DNA of 8,791 bases, from contig JAUIBJ010000101.1 in NCBI GenBank assembly GCA_030428025.1, positions 1 through 8,791 on the forward strand, in the 5' to 3' direction. The position numbers and the translations under genes are program-made. The notes beneath the pieces are model-generated. The model ran no database searches. It saw only the letters and a program-made list of their open reading frames with translations, and was not told the origin of the DNA. Shown piece by piece: positions 1-5,346 of this stretch (positions are counted from its first letter, which is position 1; each line of letters begins with the position of its first letter). This DNA comes from Alphaproteobacteria bacterium. Lineage in GTDB: Bacteria; Pseudomonadota; Alphaproteobacteria; Rhodobacterales; Rhodobacteraceae.

Positions 1-539
1 TGGAACTGCCCGCCGAGCGCGCGCTGAGGCTGCAGGCGCTGAGCCGGGGGGACGAGGGTTTCGTGCTGGGCATGGCCTATTCCACGCAGCGCGGATACGC
101 CCGCAACCACGCCTTCGTGGGCGAGCTGCGAATCGGCGCGGTGGCGGTCGAGATGGAGATCCCCGAACTGGGCTTTGCCATCGAGATTGGCGAGATCACG
201 GTGACCGAATGCGAGACGGTGAACCAGTTCGCGGGGTCAAAGACGGAACCGGCACAGTTCACCCGCGGCTACGGGCTGGTTTTCGGCCAGACCGAACGCA
301 AGGCCATCTCGATGGCGCTGGTCGACCGCGCGCTGAGGTGGAAGGAGCTTGGGGAAGAATTCGTGGGCGCGCCCGCCCAGGACGAGGAATTCGTCCTTTA
401 CCATGCCGACAACATCCAGGCCACGGGGTTCCTGGAGCATATCAAGCTGCCGCATTACGTGGATTTCCAGTCGGAGCTGGAACTGGTGCGGAAGCTGCGA
501 GCCGAAGCCATGGCCGCCCCCGCGAAGGCTGCGGAATGA
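1..539 (+). CDS. phnI: C-P lyase core subunit PhnI (3' part, start outside window)
   Basis: Only the C-terminal 178 residues are present; the reading frame is open from base 3, and the 5' part (roughly half of a protein of about 350-370 residues) lies upstream. PhnI, with PhnG, PhnH and PhnL, makes alpha-D-ribose 1-phosphonate 5-triphosphate from ATP and phosphonate, and it forms the soluble C-P lyase core with PhnG, PhnH and PhnJ. Visible family hallmarks are VLGMAYSTQRGYARNH near the window start, VTECETVNQFAGSK, GYGLVFGQTERKAISMALVDR and EHIKLPHYVDFQSELELVRKLR. The two histidines in EHIKLPHY (codons at 438 and 453, five residues apart) match the spacing of the zinc-binding pair that I recall from E. 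coli PhnI (His328/His333). The stop is followed by a 216-bp gap before phnJ, unusually wide for this gene pair, which holds an antisense small gene. Identity is not in doubt. Confidence 0.97.
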   Translation, partial: ELPAERALRLQALSRGDEGFVLGMAYSTQRGYARNHAFVGELRIGAVAVEMEIPELGFAIEIGEITVTECETVNQFAGSKTEPAQFTRGYGLVFGQTERKAISMALVDRALRWKELGEEFVGAPAQDEEFVLYHADNIQATGFLEHIKLPHYVDFQSELELVRKLRAEAMAAPAKAAE

Positions 540-559
540 CCCCGGTCGCATCTTCTGCC

Positions 560-590
560 GGAAGTGGCGCCTTAGCTGGCGTCGCCTTCC
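560..590. terminator. Imperfect hairpin just after phnI, possible terminator or attenuator
   Basis: Bases 560-571 and 578-590 form a 12-bp stem with two G-U pairs and one bulged base (C586), around the 6-nt loop TTAGCT. It starts 20 bp after the phnI stop. No T-tract follows on either strand, so it is not a classical intrinsic terminator. It could partly end phnI transcription, protect the phnI 3' end, or end the antisense small gene, whose TAA stop (572-574) falls inside the loop. The pairing is seen directly; the function is inferred. Confidence 0.4.
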
Positions 591-691
591 TTGGTGCCGA
601 AGCCCGAATCGGGAAACTTCTGCATGAGGATCTTGCCCACGAGCGAGGCCCCGAAAAGCGCCATGAGCGCAAAGATGATCATCGAATTCAT
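572..691 (-). CDS. Candidate small one-helix membrane protein (39 aa), antisense within the phn operon
   Basis: I do not recognise a family. The frame starts with ATG at 689-691 and ends with TAA at 572-574. It encodes MNSMIIFALMALFGASLVGK followed by a polar tail with ILMQKFPDSGFG and an acidic end. The first 17 or so residues are strongly hydrophobic, so a single N-terminal membrane helix with a short hydrophilic C-terminus is likely. Support for coding: a purine-rich ribosome site AAGGGAAGGG (minus strand, 696-705) lies 4 bp before the ATG, and 33 of 39 codons end in G or C, as in the neighbouring genes. The 21-codon upstream extension to 754 is charged and proline-rich and is probably not translated. 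The gene sits alone on the opposite strand between phnI and phnJ, 32 bp from the phnI stop and 64 bp from the phnJ start. It may instead be a chance frame; conservation would decide. Confidence 0.55.
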   Translation of the reverse strand: MNSMIIFALMALFGASLVGKILMQKFPDSGFGTKEGDAS

Positions 692-755
692 TGGTCCCTT
701 CCCTTTCTCTGGTTGAACGGGTGGTCGGGTGTTAAACGGGAAAATCGGCGACAAG

Positions 756-1667
756 ATGACTGAAACGTATCAATTCAAGGGTGTATCTTCCGAAAGCGCC
801 ACCGCCTATAATTTCGCCTATCTGGACGAACAGACCAAGCGGATGATCCGCAGGGCGATCCTTAAGGGGCTGGCCATTCCCGGTTATCAGGTGCCCTTTG
901 CCAGCCGCGAGATGCCCATGCCCTATGGCTGGGGCACGGGCGGGGTGCAGGTGAGCGCGTCGGTTCTGTGCCCCGAGGACCGGTTGAAGGTAATCGACCA
1001 GGGGGCGGACGACACCACCAACGCCGTCTCGATCCGCAAGTTCTTCGAGAGAACGGCGGGGGTTGAGACGACCGAGGAAACCGCGCAGGCCACGGTCATC
1101 CAGACCCGCCACCGCATTCCCGAAACCCCGCTCACCGAGGATCAGATCCTCGTCTATCAGGTGCCCATCCCAGAACCGCTGCGCTTTCTGGAGCCGCGCG
1201 AGACCGAGACGCGCAAGATGCACAGCCTCGAGGAATACGGGCTGATGCATGTCAAGCTTTACGAGGACGTTGCCCAGCACGGCGCGATTGCCACGTCCTA
1301 CGCCTATCCGGTCAAGGTAGAGGGCCGTTACGTGATGGACCCGTCGCCGATTCCGAAATTCGACAACCCGAAGATGGAGATGGACGCGATTCAACTGTTC
1401 GGGGCGGGGCGCGAACAGCGGATCTATGCCCTGCCGCCGCACAGCCGGGTGGTGAGCCTCGATTTCGAGGATCACCCGTTCGATCCCTCCAAGGCCGATC
1501 ATGCCTGCGACCTATGCGGCGCCGAGGACAGCTATCTCGACGAGGTGATCATCGACGATGCGGGCGGGCGGATGTTCGTCTGTTCCGACACCGACTACTG
1601 CCGCGCCCGCCGGGCGGCCGGGCATGTGGGGGCCGAGGGCGCACCTTATGAGGAGACAACGCGATGA
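756..1667 (+). CDS. phnJ: C-P lyase catalytic subunit PhnJ (radical SAM)
   Basis: Alpha-D-ribose 1-methylphosphonate 5-phosphate C-P lyase, the radical SAM enzyme that splits the C-P bond, giving the alkane (methane from methylphosphonate) and 5-phosphoribosyl 1,2-cyclic phosphate. With ATG at 756 the product has 303 residues and closely follows E. coli PhnJ throughout (YNFAYLDEQTKRMIRRAIL, GADDTTNAVSIR, RHRIPETPLTEDQI, ETETRKMHSLEEYG, DPSPIPKFDNPKM). Catalytic residues are intact: Gly43 in AIPGYQVP corresponds to glycyl-radical Gly32 of E. coli, and Cys251, Cys254, Cys276 and Cys282 keep the exact 3/22/6 spacing of the unusual iron-sulphur cysteines plus the catalytic thiol cysteine. The N-terminus is about 11 residues longer than in E. 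coli. An in-frame GTG at 729 would add nine more residues; ATG was preferred because similarity does not extend there, but neither start has a strong ribosome site. The stop overlaps phnK by ATGA. Confidence 0.98.
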   Translation: MTETYQFKGVSSESATAYNFAYLDEQTKRMIRRAILKGLAIPGYQVPFASREMPMPYGWGTGGVQVSASVLCPEDRLKVIDQGADDTTNAVSIRKFFERTAGVETTEETAQATVIQTRHRIPETPLTEDQILVYQVPIPEPLRFLEPRETETRKMHSLEEYGLMHVKLYEDVAQHGAIATSYAYPVKVEGRYVMDPSPIPKFDNPKMEMDAIQLFGAGREQRIYALPPHSRVVSLDFEDHPFDPSKADHACDLCGAEDSYLDEVIIDDAGGRMFVCSDTDYCRARRAAGHVGAEGAPYEETTR

Positions 1668-2434
1668 CACCGCTTCTGCAGGTCAAGGACGTCTCGAAAT
1701 ATTACGGCGCCCGGATCGGGTGCGCGGAAGTCTCGTTCGATCTTTACCCGGGAGAGGTGATGGGCATCGTGGGCGAGAGCGGATCGGGAAAATCCACGCT
1801 CCTGGCCTGCCTCGCCGGCCAGCTGGCGCCCGATGGCGGCGAAGTGTTCTTCGACACCCGCGCCGAGGGTCTGCGCGACACGCTGAGGATGTCCGAGCCC
1901 GAGCGCCGGATGCTGTCGCGCACGGACTGGGCCTTCGTGCACCAGAACGCCCGCGACGGTCTGCGCATGGGCGTGAGTGCCGGCGGCAATGTGGGCGAGC
2001 GGCTGATGGCCGTGGGCGCGCGGCATTACGGGCAGATCCGCGCGCAGGCCATCGACTGGCTGGGCCGGGTCGAGATCGCCGCCGACCGGATCGACGACCG
2101 CCCGGGCGCCTTTTCCGGGGGTATGCAGCAGCGGTTGCAGATCGCACGGAACCTTGTCACCGGGCCGCGGCTTGTGTTCATGGACGAGCCCACCGGCGGG
2201 CTGGACGTGTCGGTGCAGGCCCGACTGCTGGACCTGCTTCGCGGGCTGGTGCGCGAGATGGGGCTGTCGGCCATCATCGTTACGCATGATCTGGCGGTGG
2301 TGCGGCTGCTGGCCGACCGGCTGATGGTGATGAAGGAAGGGCATGTGGTGGAACAGGGGCTGACCGATCAGGTGCTCGACGACCCGCAGCACGGCTACAC
2401 GCAGCTGCTGGTGTCATCGGTGTTGCAGGTCTGA
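1664..2434 (+). CDS. phnK: C-P lyase ATP-binding subunit PhnK
   Basis: An ABC-type ATPase of 256 residues that docks on the PhnGHIJ core and is needed for phosphonate breakdown; it is not a membrane transporter despite its family. Seen in order: Walker A GESGSGKST at 37-45, signature FSGGMQQRLQIARNL from 150, Walker B LVFMDEPTGGLD with Asp174/Glu175, and the H-loop His208 in IIVTHDLAVV. The C-terminal stretch LTDQVLDDPQHGYTQLLVSS is typical of PhnK. Its ATG overlaps the phnJ stop (ATGA), and AGGAG at 1651-1655 lies 8 bp before it, so translation is probably coupled to phnJ. The next gene in many C-P lyase operons is phnL; here a CorA-family gene intervenes after only 3 bp. Confidence 0.97.
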   Translation: MTPLLQVKDVSKYYGARIGCAEVSFDLYPGEVMGIVGESGSGKSTLLACLAGQLAPDGGEVFFDTRAEGLRDTLRMSEPERRMLSRTDWAFVHQNARDGLRMGVSAGGNVGERLMAVGARHYGQIRAQAIDWLGRVEIAADRIDDRPGAFSGGMQQRLQIARNLVTGPRLVFMDEPTGGLDVSVQARLLDLLRGLVREMGLSAIIVTHDLAVVRLLADRLMVMKEGHVVEQGLTDQVLDDPQHGYTQLLVSSVLQV

Positions 2435-2437
2435 GCG

Positions 2438-3394
2438 ATGATCGAGAGCTTCAAACCCGACCCCAAAGGCGGGCTGATCCGCAGCGAGGGCGTGGCCGGC
2501 GACGCTCTCTGGATCGACCTGAGCGATCCGACGCCCGAGGAGCTGGCCCACGTGGCCGAGGCGACCGGCACCGAGTTGCCCGCGCGCGAGGACATGGAGG
2601 AGATCGAACTGTCGAGCCGGCTTTACCGGAAGGGCGCTACCGATTTCATGACCCTCGTTCTGCCGGCCCTGTCGGAGAGCACCAGCCATCATGTGGCGCC
2701 CGTGACCTTCGCTCTGGGGCCCGACCGGCTGGTGACCATACGCTATCATTCCCCTCGGCCGTTCCGCACCTATCCGGAGCGCGCCGCGCAAAGCCCCTAT
2801 GACACCGGCACACCGCGCGAGGTGCTGTTCGGCCTGATGGACGAGATCATCGATCGGCTGGCCGACATTCTGGAACTGACTGACGGCCGGATCGAGGAGG
2901 TGTCGCGCGGGCTGTTTCAGGCCGAGGGCCAGATCGAGACGCAGGACATGCGCAGCGCACTGGCCACGCTTGGACAGGCCGGCGCGCTGGTCTCGGACGT
3001 GCGCAACAGTCTGGTGACGATCGAACGCGCGCTGGGCTTTCTGAACCGGACGCCTGCAACCGGCGACGGCCCGAAGGCGCCCAGGGCGTTGAAAGTGCTG
3101 TCGAGCGACGTGACCTCGCTGGCCGAACATGCGGGCTTTCTGAACCAGAAACTGAGCCTCATCCTCGACACCGTCTTCGGCCTGACGACGATCGAGCAGA
3201 ACGCCGTGACCAAGACCTTTTCGCTTGTGGCGGTCCTGTTCCTGCCGCCAACGCTGATCGGCGCCATCTTCGGGATGAACTTCAACTGGATGCCGTGGCT
3301 TCACACCTCCTGGGGCTTTGCCGCCTCGCTGGTGACCATGGCGCTGTCCTCGCTGCTGTCCTATCTCTATTTCCGCTGGAAGAACCTGCTATGA
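2438..3394 (+). CDS. CorA-family divalent metal ion channel
   Basis: A 318-residue member of the CorA/ZntB family, which moves Mg2+, Co2+, Ni2+ or Zn2+ across the inner membrane. It has the usual layout: a long soluble N-terminal domain (about 1-258) with a helical region rich in charged residues, then two C-terminal membrane helices at about 260-278 and 292-312. The family signature GMN is at 279-281, right after the first helix. The loop that follows reads FNWMPWL instead of the classical MPEL, so the periplasmic loop lacks the conserved glutamate; this points to a divergent CorA/ZntB-like subgroup with uncertain ion choice. It is embedded in the phn operon: 3 bp after phnK, and its stop overlaps the phnL start (ATGA at 3391-3394). 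The weak ribosome site suggests coupling to phnK translation. A metal-supply role for phosphonate enzymes is inference only. Confidence 0.9.
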   Translation: MIESFKPDPKGGLIRSEGVAGDALWIDLSDPTPEELAHVAEATGTELPAREDMEEIELSSRLYRKGATDFMTLVLPALSESTSHHVAPVTFALGPDRLVTIRYHSPRPFRTYPERAAQSPYDTGTPREVLFGLMDEIIDRLADILELTDGRIEEVSRGLFQAEGQIETQDMRSALATLGQAGALVSDVRNSLVTIERALGFLNRTPATGDGPKAPRALKVLSSDVTSLAEHAGFLNQKLSLILDTVFGLTTIEQNAVTKTFSLVAVLFLPPTLIGAIFGMNFNWMPWLHTSWGFAASLVTMALSSLLSYLYFRWKNLL

Positions 3395-4086
3395 CCCCGG
3401 ACCCGGTGATCGCGCTCAGCGATGTTTGCAAATCCTTCATACTCCACAATCAGGGCGGCGCCACGATCCCCGTAATGCGCGACGCGGCGCTGACCGTCAC
3501 GGCGGGGGAATGCGTGGCGCTCACTGGCGCGTCCGGCGCCGGCAAGTCGACGCTGATGCGAATGATATATGGCAACTATATGACCGGATCGGGGCGTATC
3601 ATGGTGGCCGGGCTCGACCTGGTGCGCGCCGAGCCGCGCGAGATCTTGGCGTTGCGGCGCGACCGTCTGGGCTATGTCAGCCAGTTCCTGAGGGTGGTGC
3701 CCCGGGTGCCTACCCGCGACGTGGTGGCCGAACCGCTTCTGGCCACCGGCACGGGCCGGGACGCGGCGATTGCGCGAGCCGAGGCGTTGCTAAGGCGGCT
3801 CAACATCCCCGAGCGGCTGTGGGACCTCAGCCCCACCACCTTTTCCGGCGGCGAGCAGCAGCGGGTGAACATCGCCCGCGGCTTCGCCTACGAATACCCC
3901 GCGCTGTTGCTCGACGAGCCCACCGCCAGCCTCGATGCGGTCAATCGCGACACGGTGCTGACACTGATCGAGGAGGCCAAGGCGCGCGGCGCCGCGATCC
4001 TAGGCATCTTCCACGACGCAGAGGCGCGCGGGCGGGTCTGCGACCGCGAGGTCGATGTCTCGGCCTTCGCCCCGGTCGCCGCATGA
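3391..4086 (+). CDS. phnL: C-P lyase ATP-binding subunit PhnL
   Basis: The second ABC-type ATPase of the C-P lyase system, 231 residues; together with PhnG, PhnH and PhnI it is required for transferring phosphonate onto the ribose of ATP. Seen: SFILHNQGGATIPVM near the N-terminus (E. coli has a closely similar TFILHQQNG), Walker A GASGAGKST at 46-54, WDLSPTTFSGGEQQRVNIAR with the signature from 151, Walker B LLLDEPTAS with Asp175/Glu176, and His208 in GIFHDAEAR. The segment GYVSQFLRVVPRVPTRDVV is diagnostic for PhnL. The ATG at 3391 was chosen because family similarity begins there; upstream in-frame starts would run into the CorA gene. Both ends overlap neighbours by ATGA (CorA before, phnN after), indicating one translationally coupled unit. 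Confidence 0.96.
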   Translation: MTPDPVIALSDVCKSFILHNQGGATIPVMRDAALTVTAGECVALTGASGAGKSTLMRMIYGNYMTGSGRIMVAGLDLVRAEPREILALRRDRLGYVSQFLRVVPRVPTRDVVAEPLLATGTGRDAAIARAEALLRRLNIPERLWDLSPTTFSGGEQQRVNIARGFAYEYPALLLDEPTASLDAVNRDTVLTLIEEAKARGAAILGIFHDAEARGRVCDREVDVSAFAPVAA

Positions 4087-4631
4087 GCGCCGGCCGGCTC
4101 ATCGGCGTGGTCGGGCCCTCGGGTGTGGGCAAGGACAGCGTGATGGCGGCGCTGGCGGCCGCGCGGCCCGATTTCGGCCTTGTCCGTCGCGTCATCACCC
4201 GTGCGTCGGACGCCGGCGGCGAGTCGTTCGACGCGGTCGAGCCGGCGGAGTTCGAGCGGCGCTGCATGGCGGGGGATTTCGTGCTGCACTGGCACGCGCA
4301 TGGGCTGCGCTATGGCATTCCGGTTGGCGTCTGCGACAGGCTGGCGGCGGGCGAGACCTGTCTCGTCAATCTTTCCCGCACCGTTCTGGCAGAAGCGGAG
4401 CGGCGGTTTGACGGCTTCGTCACCCTGCACCTGACCGCCCCGCCGGAGGTTCTGTCCGACCGGCTGGCGGCGCGGGGGCGGGAGGCACCCGAGGAGGTTG
4501 CCCGGCGCCTGTCGCGGTCTGACTTCGGCCTGCCGCCGGGTCTTGCGCGGGTGATCGAGGTGGCCAATACCGGCCCGCTGGATCGGACCGTGGCCAGGGC
4601 GCTGGCCGCGCTTCAGATCGAAAGGGCGTGA
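4083..4631 (+). CDS. phnN: Ribose 1,5-bisphosphate phosphokinase PhnN
   Basis: Encodes 182 residues (E. coli PhnN has about 185). It phosphorylates ribose 1,5-bisphosphate to PRPP, the last step that returns the ribose carrier of the C-P lyase pathway to metabolism. The P-loop GPSGVGKDS is at residues 11-19, and the guanylate-kinase-like fold is supported by RRVITRASDAGGESFDAVEPAEF, HWHAHGLRYGIP, LVNLSRTVLAEAERRF and the lid-region LAARGREAPEEVARRL, all typical of PhnN. The ATG at 4083 overlaps the phnL stop (ATGA). Its last 19 bp overlap the 3' end of the oppositely oriented DUF1045 gene, with no clear terminator between the two. Confidence 0.94.
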   Translation: MSAGRLIGVVGPSGVGKDSVMAALAAARPDFGLVRRVITRASDAGGESFDAVEPAEFERRCMAGDFVLHWHAHGLRYGIPVGVCDRLAAGETCLVNLSRTVLAEAERRFDGFVTLHLTAPPEVLSDRLAARGREAPEEVARRLSRSDFGLPPGLARVIEVANTGPLDRTVARALAALQIERA

Positions 4632-5299
4632 CGGTGGATGAGGTGAAAGCGCCCGTCACCGGCCTCTCCCACCAGGCTCAGCCCGTCGAGGATAAAGGGG
4701 GCGGGCAGAACCCCGTGAAGCTCGTGGTTCAGTACCGCCTCAACCGGCGCGATCTGCTCCTTCTTAAGCTTTCCGGTCAGGGTCATGTGAAAGCGGAATT
4801 CGCCCATGACGTAGGGATAGCCCCAGCGGGAAAGAAGCGCCTCCTGCGACGGGTTCAGCCGCGCGGCGCGGCGGCGGGCCAGCTCTTCCTCGGTCGGCGC
4901 GGCGCGGAAAGCATCGAGCGTGTCGACGGCCATCGCAGCCATGCCCTGCATCGGCGCCGGATCGCCCCGCAGCACCAGGGCCAGAAACCGGCCGATCGCG
5001 GCCAGGCCCAGCCCGTCGAAGGGTTGCGGCGGCATCTGCACGCAAAGCCGCTCCAGCGCCGTATTGAGGTCTTGGGCGGTGACGCCCTCGGCCAGCCGGA
5101 AGGGTGGCTTGATGGTGGCGTGAAAGCCGTATTTCCGGGGCGTTTCGGTGATCGCGGCCAAGGGGGCGGGCAGCCCCTCGACCAGGGGTTGCTCGACCGC
5201 GCGGCCGGCGGTTATGTCCCAGCCGAGCCAGCGCGCGCCGAAATCTGCCAGAGCCCCGTCGTCGGGGGTGAAATAGACAGCGTAACGCCTGAATTCCAT
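4613..5299 (-). CDS. DUF1045 phosphonate-operon protein, 2H phosphoesterase fold
   Basis: A 228-residue protein starting MEFRRYAVYFTPDDGALADF, recognisable as the DUF1045 family of putative phosphonate-metabolism proteins found beside C-P lyase genes. Two HxT motifs mark the 2H (LigT-like) phosphoesterase fold: His60-Ala-Thr62 in KYGFHATIKPPF and His171-Met-Thr173 in EFRFHMTLTG. 2H enzymes hydrolyse cyclic nucleotide or 1,2-cyclic phosphate bonds, so the likely job is opening a cyclic phosphate intermediate; exact substrate is not shown here. No signal peptide or membrane segment, so cytoplasmic. ATG at 5297-5299 has an AAAAGG element 6 bp upstream on the minus strand; longer in-frame starts would run through phnM and were rejected. 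Its 3' end overlaps phnN by 19 bp, and its 5' end faces phnM across 47 bp. Independent transcription from the rest of the operon follows from its strand. Confidence 0.9.
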   Translation of the reverse strand: MEFRRYAVYFTPDDGALADFGARWLGWDITAGRAVEQPLVEGLPAPLAAITETPRKYGFHATIKPPFRLAEGVTAQDLNTALERLCVQMPPQPFDGLGLAAIGRFLALVLRGDPAPMQGMAAMAVDTLDAFRAAPTEEELARRRAARLNPSQEALLSRWGYPYVMGEFRFHMTLTGKLKKEQIAPVEAVLNHELHGVLPAPFILDGLSLVGEAGDGRFHLIHRHALSI

Positions 5300-5346
5300 C
5301 ACCGACCTTTTCCCATTGCGACCCGACCAGCACGAGTGCCGATGAC
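5300..5346. promoter_or_regulatory. Short divergent gap between DUF1045 gene and phnM
   Basis: Only 47 bp separate the two divergent start codons. DUF1045 and phnM each need a promoter reading outward, so one or both must lie partly inside the opposite gene. I see the AAAAGG ribosome element for DUF1045 (5306-5311, minus strand), but no clear Shine-Dalgarno sequence before phnM, no convincing -35/-10 pair, and no good Pho box (direct repeats resembling CTGTCAT 11 bp apart). Confidence 0.35.

Noticed and set aside
2414..3304. A 296-codon minus-strand open frame opposite the CorA gene
   Set aside because: The + strand encodes a clear CorA protein with GMN and two helices; the antisense frame resembles nothing and results from stop depletion at high GC.
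3426..4082. Upstream extension of the phnN frame through phnL
   Set aside because: PhnN family similarity begins at the ATG at 4083, and the extension is an out-of-frame reading of phnL.
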